A stretch of 9,434 nt of DNA from DSM-111022 sp043424535 (lineage in GTDB: Bacteria > Bacillota > Bacilli > Lactobacillales > Aerococcaceae). Below, piece by piece: positions 1 through 6,110 of the stretch (positions within the stretch are counted from its first letter, which is position 1; each line of letters starts with the position of its first letter). Location: positions 1 to 9,434 of the forward strand of contig JBHWOV010000069.1 of the NCBI GenBank assembly GCA_043424535.1, read 5' to 3'. Below the pieces are notes generated by a model. That model worked only from the letters and a program-made list of their open reading frames with translations, had not been told where the DNA came from and did no database searches. The position numbers and the translations under genes are program-made.

Positions 1-31
1 GATCTTTCATTTTAGATTTTATAACTTGTTC

Positions 32-280
32 TTATTTTTCAGATGTTTTCTCATCAATATATGAGACAAGCGCGCCGATCGTTGTTAATTCACTGATTTT
101 TTCATCTTCAATTTTAATATTGAAAATATCTTCTACTTCCATAATTAATTCGACGACATCTAGCGAGTCGGCGCCAAATGTTGAAAAGGCTAAATCCGGT
201 TTGACATAGCTCTCTAACATGCCAAAGCGGTCCGCTAACATTGTTTGGACAATGTCATATATTTTAGATTTATCAGTCAT
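32..280 (-). CDS. acpP: Acyl carrier protein (type II fatty acid synthesis; possibly the auxiliary AcpB type)
   Basis: An 82-residue acyl carrier protein, which carries acyl chains on a 4'-phosphopantetheine arm in the cytoplasm. The attachment motif GADSLD lies at residues 36-41 with the modified Ser39, followed by the acidic helix II sequence VVELIMEVED that docks partner enzymes. Length and acidity are normal for the family. The frame stays open further upstream into plsX, but the ATG at 278-280 is chosen because AAAGGA (288-293) sits 7 bases before it and the protein then begins at the usual ACP N-terminus. Its first 8 bases overlap the end of plsX (ATGACTGA), so translation is probably coupled. 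In Enterococcus faecalis the ACP beside plsX is the auxiliary AcpB, used with exogenous fatty acids, while AcpA sits in the fab cluster. Whether this gene is that auxiliary form depends on a second ACP elsewhere in the genome. Confidence 0.95.
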   Translation of the reverse strand: MTDKSKIYDIVQTMLADRFGMLESYVKPDLAFSTFGADSLDVVELIMEVEDIFNIKIEDEKISELTTIGALVSYIDEKTSEK

Positions 281-1301
281 TTTCAGGTCCTTTATCTTCT
301 TCTGGCTCATTGAAATAATCCCGTGTTTTTTGAACAAAATCATTTTGGACGGCTGTTCTTGCTTGACGAATCGCATTTAAAATCGCTTCATCATTGGAAT
401 TTCCATGCGCTTTAATAATCGGTGCGTCAATTCCTAAGAAAACCGCGCCACCAATTTTGTGCTCCCCTAAATCTCCAACTGCTTCGGTCAGTGCATTTTT
501 GATGAGTAAGCCTCCAAGTTTTGTTGTTAGACTGCCTTCGCTCAATGTCGTTTTTAAATATTTCATGACATTTTTGACGGCACCTTCTAATGTTTTCACC
601 GCAATATTTCCTGTGAAACCATCACTGATGAGCACATCACATTCACCCGTCAAAATATAATTTGGTTCGACATTTCCGACGAAATTGATGCGGTCTTCAG
701 CTTTTAATAATTGATAGGTTTCCTTTGTTTGACGATTCCCTTTTAATTCTTCCGATCCATTGTTCAAGAGACCGATTTTAGGATTTTCAATCCCAAAAAC
801 GCCTTCGGCATAAACCGAACCAAGAATCGCAAATTGATGGAGATGTTCTGGGTCTAGGTCAACATTCGCTCCAGCATCCATCATGATGATCGGTTTTTTC
901 TCCGGTGTTAAGGTTGGAAAGGCTGGCGCAAGTCCTGGACGTTTCACATGTTTGATCCGGCCAATCGTCGCAATTGCTGTTGTTAAGGCTGCGCCTGTAT
1001 TACCGGCTGTTACCATCGCATCATTCTCGCCTTTTTTGACAGAACGTGCTGCTCTGACCATGGACGAATCTTTTTTACGGCGTACGGCCTTCGTCGGTTC
1101 ATCCTCACCAGTGATTACTTCTGTTGTATGAACGATTGAAATGCGGTCACTCGGTTGCGTTAATAATGCTTGAATACGGTCTTCGTCCCCAAATAATTGA
1201 ATTTCAATATCATCATAAACTGCGACTGCCATCATAGCACCTTTGACCATTTCGTCTGGGGCGAAATCGCCACTCATTGCATCTAAAGCTATTTTTATCA
1301 T
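273..1301 (-). CDS. plsX: Phosphate acyltransferase PlsX (acyl-ACP:phosphate acyltransferase)
   Basis: A 342-residue PlsX, the peripheral membrane enzyme that reversibly exchanges acyl groups between ACP and phosphate, giving acyl-phosphate for PlsY in phospholipid synthesis. Recognisable family blocks are the N-terminal DAMSGDFAPDE (7-17), MVTAGNTGA (96-104), RPGLAPAFPT (121-130), MDAGANVD (141-148), GLLNNGSEELKGN (177-189), SDGFTGN (226-232) and the C-terminal KAHGNSND (297-304). Length is typical. The first block usually reads DAMGGD; here the first Gly is Ser10. The ATG at 1299-1301 follows GGAGGG by a few bases. plsX lies 63 bases after recG and overlaps acpP by 8 bases, so plsX-acpP is a two-gene unit, possibly with its own promoter. 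fapR, fabD and fabG, its neighbours in Bacillus, are absent. As PlsX also works in reverse, it can pass acyl-phosphate from the fatty acid kinase to ACP. Confidence 0.96.
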   Translation of the reverse strand: MIKIALDAMSGDFAPDEMVKGAMMAVAVYDDIEIQLFGDEDRIQALLTQPSDRISIVHTTEVITGEDEPTKAVRRKKDSSMVRAARSVKKGENDAMVTAGNTGAALTTAIATIGRIKHVKRPGLAPAFPTLTPEKKPIIMMDAGANVDLDPEHLHQFAILGSVYAEGVFGIENPKIGLLNNGSEELKGNRQTKETYQLLKAEDRINFVGNVEPNYILTGECDVLISDGFTGNIAVKTLEGAVKNVMKYLKTTLSEGSLTTKLGGLLIKNALTEAVGDLGEHKIGGAVFLGIDAPIIKAHGNSNDEAILNAIRQARTAVQNDFVQKTRDYFNEPEEDKGPEND

Positions 1302-1336
1302 GGTTTCCCTCCGATATATCTTCCATTATTCAGTCT

Positions 1337-1365
1337 ATTGTATAAGTAATTTTTATATTCGTCAT
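1337..1365 (-). promoter_or_regulatory. Possible plsX-acpP promoter in the recG-plsX spacer
   Basis: On the minus strand ATGACG (1360-1365, 4 of 6 to the -35 consensus) and TACAAT (1337-1342, 5 of 6 to the -10) are separated by exactly 17 bases, placing a start near 1330 and a leader of about 30 bases before plsX. The -35 overlaps the recG stop codon. No FapR-type box is visible. The site is plausible by composition and position only; the spacer is AT-rich and chance matches are common. Confidence 0.4.
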
Positions 1366-3398
1366 TAAATATGAATGGCGGTTTGTTGAATGACTTCATT
1401 TAATACTTGCCATTCTGCTTCTTCAATTAAGCTCGGTTGTTTCATAATCCGTTGCACATCTGCTTGGGCCACTTGCAAGATAGTTTGATCTTCGATGATA
1501 TTAGCATAATTAAAATGCGGAATCCCGGATTGGTTGAGCCCTAATACATCACCGATGCCTCGTAATTTCATATCTTCTTCAGAAATCACGAAACCATCAT
1601 TGGTACTCGTCATAATTTCCATCCGTTGCTTGCCTTGTTCGGTTTTCGGTTGGGCAATTAAATAACAATATCCTTGTAATTGATTCCGGCCAACCCGCCC
1701 GCGGAGTTGATGTAATTGAGCGAGACCGAATCGTTCAGCAGATTGAATGACCATCATCGTCGCATTTGGGACATCGACACCGACTTCAATCATCGTTGTC
1801 GCCACTAAAATATGCGTTTCATTTAATTTAAAAGCTTGCATCGCTGTTTCTTGTTCATCCTTCGTCATCTGGCCATGCAAGATGCCGATTTGATAATTAG
1901 GATAAGTAGCGGCTAATCGTTCTTGAACTGCGAGGACATTTTCAATTTCAGTCATATGTTCCGACTCTTCAATGAGTGGTAAGACATAATAAATTTGATG
2001 CCCTTCACTTAAAGTTTGTGCCATATGGCTTTCCAGTTGATGGCTTTGTGCGTCTTCAAGCCAAATCGTTTCAATCGGCAGACGCCCACGGGGACGTTCT
2101 TTGATGGTCGACACCATCATCTCACCATAGATGGAAAGTGCGAGTGAACGCGGAATTGGCGTGGCTGTCATTTGGAGATAATTGACGCCTTCACCTTTAT
2201 CTAATAAAGCTTGACGCTGATTAACGCCGAAGCGGTGCTGTTCATCGATAACGATATAACCTAATGAATCAAAGGTGACCGTCTCTTGAATAAGCGCATG
2301 CGTTCCGATGACAACGCGTATGCGGCCTTTGGCTAAGCCATCGATAATGTCTTGCTTTTCTTTCGTTGGTAATGCACTCACTAATAATTCAGCCCGTAAG
2401 CCAATCGGTTCAAAAAATTGATTGAATGATTGGACATGTTGCTTGGCGAGTATTTCTGTGGGTGCCAGTAATGCGGTCTGATATCCAGATTGGACCGCCG
2501 CAATCATCGTAATAAAAGCAACAAGTGTCTTTCCAGAGCCGACATCCCCTTGTAATAGACGTTGCATCGGGTACGGTGCTAATAGATCATAACAAATTTC
2601 ATTGATGGCTTGTTTTTGTCCGCTCGTTAGTTCAAAAGGAATCGTATCAATCACTTCTCGCAAATCTTCAACATCATATAAAATGCGGGTACCTTCTTTT
2701 TCTTGGGCATGATGACGACTGATCGCTAAACGCCATTGATACATAAAGAATTCTTGATAAATAATTTTGCGTTCAGCTAATTGATGTTGCTGGCGGTCAT
2801 TCGGAAAATGCATCGCATATAAACTTGTTTTATAATCTAATAATTGATACGTATCATTGAGAAGGGCTGGCAAGGGGTCTTCAATCACATCATCATAGTC
2901 TTCAAAAGCCGTCCGAATAGCCTTCGTAATTTGTGTCTGACTTAATCCTTTAGTAGTTGGATAAACCGGATTGAAACGCGCATCTTCACCCGTTCGAATC
3001 AATTTCATCCCGATGATAGCTTGGCGATGTTCTTGCCATTTACCATAGACACCCATTGTTTGACCGAGTTCCAATTGCTTAGCTAAATACGGTTGATTAA
3101 AAAAAGTCACTTGAATAATCGTTGTCTCATCCAATGCAAAGCGAAAACTCAAACGACTCTTCTTGCCACCAAAATAATTAACGACGGGCGGTGTAACGAT
3201 TTTCCCTTTTAAAGTGACTGTTTCCCCATCCATAATCGTCTGAATATCGCGGACACCGATATCTTCAAAGCGAAAAGGGAAATGATGCATCAAATCGCGA
3301 ATAGAAAAAACACCTAATTGGCCAAACAATTGACTTTGTTTGGGACCGACGCCCTTCAATTGGGTAATGGGATCGGACCATGTTTTTTCTGTCATCAT
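1365..3398 (-). CDS. recG: ATP-dependent DNA helicase RecG
   Basis: A 677-residue RecG, a superfamily 2 helicase that reverses stalled forks and migrates branched DNA in recombination and repair. Residues 1-50 hold an HhH-like ITQLKGVGPK segment, followed by the OB-fold wedge domain (about 50-140). The helicase core follows: Walker A GDVGSGKT (284-291), motif II DEQH (385-388), motif III TATPIPRS (411-418), and motif VI with the RecG TRG region QLHQLRGRVGR (561-571). Length is normal and no key residue is missing. Two tandem ATGs (3398 and 3395) lie after AGGAGG (3403-3408), with 4 and 7 bases of spacing; the second is better spaced, so the protein may really be 676 residues. It follows fakA after a 151-base spacer with a conspicuous inverted-repeat block and precedes plsX, the order seen in enterococci. 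Bacillus has sdaAB/sdaAA upstream and fapR downstream; both are missing here. Confidence 0.97.
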   Translation of the reverse strand: MMTEKTWSDPITQLKGVGPKQSQLFGQLGVFSIRDLMHHFPFRFEDIGVRDIQTIMDGETVTLKGKIVTPPVVNYFGGKKSRLSFRFALDETTIIQVTFFNQPYLAKQLELGQTMGVYGKWQEHRQAIIGMKLIRTGEDARFNPVYPTTKGLSQTQITKAIRTAFEDYDDVIEDPLPALLNDTYQLLDYKTSLYAMHFPNDRQQHQLAERKIIYQEFFMYQWRLAISRHHAQEKEGTRILYDVEDLREVIDTIPFELTSGQKQAINEICYDLLAPYPMQRLLQGDVGSGKTLVAFITMIAAVQSGYQTALLAPTEILAKQHVQSFNQFFEPIGLRAELLVSALPTKEKQDIIDGLAKGRIRVVIGTHALIQETVTFDSLGYIVIDEQHRFGVNQRQALLDKGEGVNYLQMTATPIPRSLALSIYGEMMVSTIKERPRGRLPIETIWLEDAQSHQLESHMAQTLSEGHQIYYVLPLIEESEHMTEIENVLAVQERLAATYPNYQIGILHGQMTKDEQETAMQAFKLNETHILVATTMIEVGVDVPNATMMVIQSAERFGLAQLHQLRGRVGRNQLQGYCYLIAQPKTEQGKQRMEIMTSTNDGFVISEEDMKLRGIGDVLGLNQSGIPHFNYANIIEDQTILQVAQADVQRIMKQPSLIEEAEWQVLNEVIQQTAIHI

Positions 3399-3419
3399 TT
3401 CACCTCCTAATATATTAAA

Positions 3420-3531
3420 AAACGAATATCACACAACTTAACCATCACACCCTATCCTTCTGGTCAGAATGGATAATCTGCTAACTTATGAAATAATTTT
3501 CAAAAGTGATAAGCCATTTTGATATTCGTTT
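3420..3531. repeat. 112-base block bounded by perfect 12-base inverted repeats, with internal stems
   Basis: AAACGAATATCA (3420-3431) and TGATATTCGTTT (3520-3531) are exact reverse complements enclosing 88 bases. Inside, CTTA(3437-3440)+TCAC(3445-3448) can pair with GTGA+TAAG (3506-3513) with a 4-base bulge. TGAAA/TTTCA (3489-3493/3498-3502) forms a hairpin. TATCC-TTCT/AGAA-T-GGATA (3453-3475) forms a 9-pair hairpin with one bulged base. The fold is therefore a closing stem, a second stem and two hairpins. In the minus-strand transcript the last arm runs straight into six U residues, 11 bases before the recG Shine-Dalgarno. No coding frame fits and no clear target-site duplication flanks it. 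It could be a MITE-like repeat, a leader RNA acting on recG, or the 3' end of the fakA message. The pairing is seen; the role is unknown. Confidence 0.6.
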
Positions 3532-3549
3532 ATTTATCTAAACATTCAT

Positions 3550-5223
3550 TTATTCTGCTGAGAAAATATAATGATAGACAGGTTGATCGCCTTGAACCAC
3601 TTCAATGTCAATCATGTCATTTTCTTCCATCATTTCATCTGCTAATGATTCAGCATATTCTTGGTCTCCGTCTTCACCAACATAGATTGTGACAATTTCA
3701 GTCTCGTCATCCACCATTTGCAGTAAAGTCTGTTTGACAGTATCTTCAATCGTTGGCGTGCTGAGGACAATTTTACCATCGATTAATCCCATGAAATCAT
3801 CTTTTTTGATGTTGACACCATCAATATCCGTATCACGGATCGCATAAGTGACTTGTCCTGTGGTTACAGTCGATAACATCTCATTCATGGAATCTTCGTT
3901 CGCATCGAGTTCGTCTTCTGGATTGAAGCCTAACATCGAAGTGATTCCTTCTGGTAGTGTCGTTGATTTAATGACCAAGGTTGGCACTTCGCTGACAGAA
4001 GCGGCTTGTTCAGCTGCCATCACAATATTTTTATTATTCGGTAAAATAATAATATGATCTGCGCTGATTTTTGCCATCGCGTCAACAAAGTCTTGTGTCG
4101 AAGGATTCATCGTTTGACCGCCTTCAAGCACTTGATCAACGCCCATGTCTTTCAATAGGTTAATCATGCCTTCTCCGGCAGCGACACTGATCAATCCATA
4201 TTTCTTATGCTCCATTATTGGTGCAACTGGCGCTTGTTGGGATACATCTCCATGACTGGCTTCCAATTCACGCACTTGTTCACGCATATTGTCGACTTTA
4301 ATTTTGATTAATTCACCATATTCTTGACCTAAGCGCATCACATGGCCTGGATCTTCCGTATGGACATGAACCTTAATAATTTCGTCATCCGCAACGACTA
4401 ATAGCGAATCGCCCAGTGCATTCAATGTATTTCTGAATCCATCATAATCGAACGGTTTATTCGTTGTTGGATTTTCACCAATACGAACCATAATTTCGGT
4501 ACAATACCCATAAGTAATGTCTTCCATTGCGATTGGATGCTCATTTTCTTCATCAAAAGCGACATGGCTTTCACTTGTCGATGGTGCTGCAGTCGAGACA
4601 GCTGTCTCTCCTTTAAGGCTTGCTAAGAAACCTTCATAAATCGTCAATAAGCCTTTACCGCCACTGTCGACGACGCCGACTTGTTTTAAAACAGGTAATA
4701 GGTCTGGGGTGCGTTCTAATGATGCTGCACCTTCCGCGACGATTGCTTCCATCACTTCGATAATATCATTTGTCTGTTGCGCTTTTTCTTCGCCAGCTAA
4801 TGCTGCTTCGCGAGCAACGGTTAAAATGGTCCCTTCAACGGGTTTCATGACTGCCTTATAAGCAGAGTCAACGCCACCAACAAAAGCTGCCGCAAAGGTT
4901 TGCGCATTTAAGCTAGGTTGAGTTGCAATCGCTTTAGAAAAACCACGGAAAATTTGTGATAAAATAACGCCTGAGTTTCCGCGTGCGCCCATTAGTAAAC
5001 CTTTGGCTAAAGTCTCAGCCAATTCCCCAACATGTTGGGTATTGGATTGGCGGACATAGCTCGCGCCAGAAGAAAACGTCATCTTCATATTCGTTCCCGT
5101 ATCACCATCTGGGACTGGGAAAACATTTAATGAATTAATTAAATCCGCATGATGTTCTAATCGCTCAGAACCCGCTAAAACCATTTCTTTAAATTTCGAT
5201 GCTTGTAACGTTTCTAGTTTCAA
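3550..5223 (-). CDS. fakA: Fatty acid kinase catalytic subunit FakA (DAK2/YloV family)
   Basis: A 557-residue FakA, the ATP-binding subunit that phosphorylates fatty acids held by FakB (DegV-type) proteins, producing acyl-phosphate for PlsY or PlsX. The N-terminal DhaL-type kinase domain (about 1-200) carries the Mg-ATP motif PDGDTGTN (38-45, with D39 and D41), GARGNSGVILSQ (79-90) and VDSGGKG (185-191). After a low-complexity Ser/Thr/Ala linker (about 205-225) the middle domain holds C241 and the H286/H288 pair in VHVHTEDPG, matching the Cys/His cluster reported to bind zinc in staphylococcal FakA. The C-terminal FakB-binding domain runs from about 340 to the end. The start is TTG at 5221-5223, six bases after a strong AGGAGG (5230-5235); no ATG lies nearby in frame upstream. 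It follows yloU by 21 bases, so the two are cotranscribed. FakB is not in this window. Length is normal for the family. Confidence 0.95.
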   Translation of the reverse strand: MKLETLQASKFKEMVLAGSERLEHHADLINSLNVFPVPDGDTGTNMKMTFSSGASYVRQSNTQHVGELAETLAKGLLMGARGNSGVILSQIFRGFSKAIATQPSLNAQTFAAAFVGGVDSAYKAVMKPVEGTILTVAREAALAGEEKAQQTNDIIEVMEAIVAEGAASLERTPDLLPVLKQVGVVDSGGKGLLTIYEGFLASLKGETAVSTAAPSTSESHVAFDEENEHPIAMEDITYGYCTEIMVRIGENPTTNKPFDYDGFRNTLNALGDSLLVVADDEIIKVHVHTEDPGHVMRLGQEYGELIKIKVDNMREQVRELEASHGDVSQQAPVAPIMEHKKYGLISVAAGEGMINLLKDMGVDQVLEGGQTMNPSTQDFVDAMAKISADHIIILPNNKNIVMAAEQAASVSEVPTLVIKSTTLPEGITSMLGFNPEDELDANEDSMNEMLSTVTTGQVTYAIRDTDIDGVNIKKDDFMGLIDGKIVLSTPTIEDTVKQTLLQMVDDETEIVTIYVGEDGDQEYAESLADEMMEENDMIDIEVVQGDQPVYHYIFSAE

Positions 5224-5229
5224 GGTGTC

Positions 5230-5235
5230 CCTCCT
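5230..5235 (-). promoter_or_regulatory. fakA ribosome binding site supporting a TTG start
   Basis: AGGAGG on the minus strand, six bases ahead of TTG (5223-5221). No ATG or GTG is as well placed, and the TTG codon gives the expected FakA N-terminus about 37 residues before the PDGDTGTN motif, so it decides the start. Confidence 0.75.
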
Positions 5236-5244
5236 ATAATCTCT

Positions 5245-5604
5245 CTATTCGTTGATTTTGACACCTTGAACATGTACATTGACATAATTCAATTCAAAAC
5301 CTAACAGATTCTCTACATTATATTTTACAGTTTCTTGAATATTTTGGCAGATAACGGAAATTTTTGTGCCATAGGTTACTAAAATATGAACATCTACCGC
5401 AATTTCGTTATTTTCTTGTGTTAAAACAATGCCACGTGCATAGTTTTCTTTACCTAATAGTTCAATCATATTATCTCTGATGAGATTACGACTGACCATC
5501 CCAACGACACCATAATTATCAGTGACCGCTGCGCCAATAACTGTAGCAATTGATTCTTTACTTAATTTAATTTCACCATTTGGTGTAGATATATTGATAG
5601 ACAT
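5245..5604 (-). CDS. yloU: Asp23/Gls24 family envelope stress response protein (YloU)
   Basis: A 119-residue cytoplasmic protein of the Asp23/Gls24 family (DUF322). The family blocks are visible: an N-terminal strand NGEIKLSKESIATVIGAAV, then the central YGVVGM, then a conserved beta-rich middle with IAVDVHILVTYGTKI, and an end with NVHVQGVK. No signal peptide or membrane segment is present. In Staphylococcus aureus Asp23 forms membrane-associated assemblies linked to envelope stress; this short paralogue, always next to fakA in Firmicutes, has no settled molecular role. The frame continues nine codons upstream, but the ATG at 5602-5604 is chosen because AGGAGG (5611-5616) lies six bases before it and the upstream extension contains that site. 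It is the first gene of the yloU-fakA unit and has its own promoter divergent from rpmB. Confidence 0.92.
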   Translation of the reverse strand: MSINISTPNGEIKLSKESIATVIGAAVTDNYGVVGMVSRNLIRDNMIELLGKENYARGIVLTQENNEIAVDVHILVTYGTKISVICQNIQETVKYNVENLLGFELNYVNVHVQGVKINE

Positions 5605-5621
5605 CTTGTGCCTCCTTATCA

Positions 5622-5631
5622 TTGATATCAA
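5622..5631. promoter_or_regulatory. Perfect 10-base palindrome in the yloU leader
   Basis: TTGATATCAA reads the same on both strands and lies about 44 bases downstream of the predicted yloU transcription start and five bases before the AAGGAGG of yloU. Its position would suit an operator or a small RNA hairpin, but ten AT-rich bases can be palindromic by chance and no regulator can be named from it. Confidence 0.3.
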
Positions 5632-5681
5632 CTATTTTACCATAAATACTTGATATTTGCTGATTTCCTTACGTTTGTCTT

Positions 5682-5711
5682 AGTTTAGCATGGAGAGAAT
5701 ATAACCGTCAA
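5682..5711 (-). promoter_or_regulatory. Promoter of yloU-fakA
   Basis: On the minus strand TTGACG (5706-5711, 5 of 6 to the -35 consensus), an 18-base spacer and TAAACT (5682-5687, 4 of 6) preceded by the extended -10 dinucleotide TG (TGCTAAACT). A start near 5675 gives a leader of about 70 bases. This is the best sigma-A-type match upstream of yloU. Confidence 0.65.
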
Positions 5712-5730
5712 TTAAGAACCGGGATATGGC

Positions 5731-5760
5731 AACCTATAGGTTCATTTATTATGAATAGGT
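5731..5760. promoter_or_regulatory. 12-base palindrome overlapping a hairpin between the divergent promoters
   Basis: AACCTATAGGTT (5731-5742) is a perfect 12-base palindrome. Overlapping it, ACCTA (5732-5736) plus TTCAT (5741-5745) pair with ATGAA plus TAGGT (5751-5760) around a TTATT loop, leaving TAGG bulged. The site lies about 20 bases upstream of the yloU -35 and about 86 bases upstream of the rpmB -35. It could be an operator for an unknown dimeric regulator; no known box matches it with confidence. Confidence 0.4.
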
Positions 5761-5779
5761 AAATTCGCTAAAATCTTTA

Positions 5780-5793
5780 AAAAGCGTGCTTTT
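5780..5793. promoter_or_regulatory. AAAAGC-GT-GCTTTT inverted repeat upstream of the rpmB promoter
   Basis: Six-base perfect arms separated by two bases, 34 bases before the rpmB -35 element. Its centre is 50 bases from the centre of the palindrome at 5731-5742, though the two sequences differ. It may be an operator or a DNA-curvature element. A terminator role is unlikely because a hairpin with a two-base loop would be unstable and no gene ends here. Confidence 0.25.
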
Positions 5794-5827
5794 CGATCCA
5801 GAATCGGTGCATTTTTTAATTTTTCTG

Positions 5828-5856
5828 TTGCTAATTATTTCTTGAATTGGTATACT
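5828..5856 (+). promoter_or_regulatory. Extended -10 promoter of rpmB
   Basis: TTGCTA (5828-5833, 4 of 6 to the -35 consensus), a 17-base spacer, and TATACT (5851-5856, 5 of 6 to the -10) preceded by TGG, an extended -10. Transcription would begin near 5863, giving a leader of about 50 bases. The match is good and fits a highly expressed ribosomal protein gene. Confidence 0.75.
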
Positions 5857-5885
5857 ATTCAAGTATGATTAAGCAGAGACATAAG

Positions 5886-5904
5886 CTCCTGCAAGATAAG
5901 GAGG
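5886..5904 (+). promoter_or_regulatory. rpmB ribosome binding site with a possible sequestering stem
   Basis: AGGAGG (5899-5904) lies eight bases before the rpmB ATG. CTCCT (5886-5890) just upstream can pair with AGGAG (5899-5903) across an 8-base loop, which could partly mask the site. The five-pair stem is short, so regulation is only a possibility. Confidence 0.45.
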
Positions 5905-5912
5905 AACTATTG

Positions 5913-6104
5913 ATGGCAAAAGAATGTTATTACACAGGCCGTAAAGCGAGATCAGGACAACAACGTTCACATGCTTTGAACGCATCAAAACGTACATTCG
6001 GTGCTAACTTACAAAAAGTTCGCATTATTGACGAAAACGGCGAGCCTAAGAAAGTTTGGGTTTCTGCACGTGCATTAAAATCTGGTCTTGTAAAACGCGC
6101 ATAA
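5913..6104 (+). CDS. rpmB: 50S ribosomal protein L28 (bL28)
   Basis: A 63-residue L28, a small basic protein of the large ribosomal subunit. The N-terminus MAKECYYTGRKARSG and the core ANLQKVRII...KKVWVSARALKSG are characteristic and close to the enterococcal and lactobacillar form. There is only one Cys (C5) and no CxxC pair, so this is the zinc-free variant. The ATG at 5913 is preceded by AAGGAGG; a longer in-frame reading from 5847 would run through the promoter and is not credible. The gene ends with tandem TAATAA stops. It is transcribed alone, opposite to all other genes in the window, with its own promoter and terminator, as in most Firmicutes. The spoVM gene found beside it in Bacillus is not seen, consistent with a non-sporulating organism. 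Confidence 0.97.
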   Translation: MAKECYYTGRKARSGQQRSHALNASKRTFGANLQKVRIIDENGEPKKVWVSARALKSGLVKRA

Positions 6105-6110
6105 TAAATT

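Noticed and set aside
1..10. ATG on the minus strand (8-10) as the start of the next gene, for example rnc, which follows acpP in enterococci
   Set aside because: Only three codons are in the window and no Shine-Dalgarno precedes it (AAAATCTAAA), so nothing supports it beyond expected gene order.
281..376. N-terminal extension of the acyl carrier protein to 114 residues
   Set aside because: It lies entirely inside plsX in another frame, resembles no ACP, and the start at 280 has a proper ribosome binding site and family N-terminus.
394..1131. Two plus-strand open frames of 88 and 82 codons opposite plsX
   Set aside because: They are antisense shadows of a conserved gene, with no ribosome binding sites and no recognisable domains.
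1302..1364. FapR-type operator before plsX
   Set aside because: No TTAGTACC-like dyad is present, and fapR itself is missing from its usual place between recG and plsX.
3848..4057. Plus-strand open frame of 69 codons opposite fakA
   Set aside because: It is an antisense shadow with Ser-rich composition typical of the complement of acidic codons, and has no ribosome binding site.
5675..5705. Plus-strand TTGTCT and TATAAC as a second promoter toward rpmB
   Set aside because: The spacer is 19 bases, the -35 match is poor, and a much better extended -10 promoter lies at 5828-5856.
5847..5912. Upstream in-frame extension of L28 by 22 codons
   Set aside because: It would start inside the -10 element, before the predicted transcription start, and L28 proteins begin with MAK at 5913.
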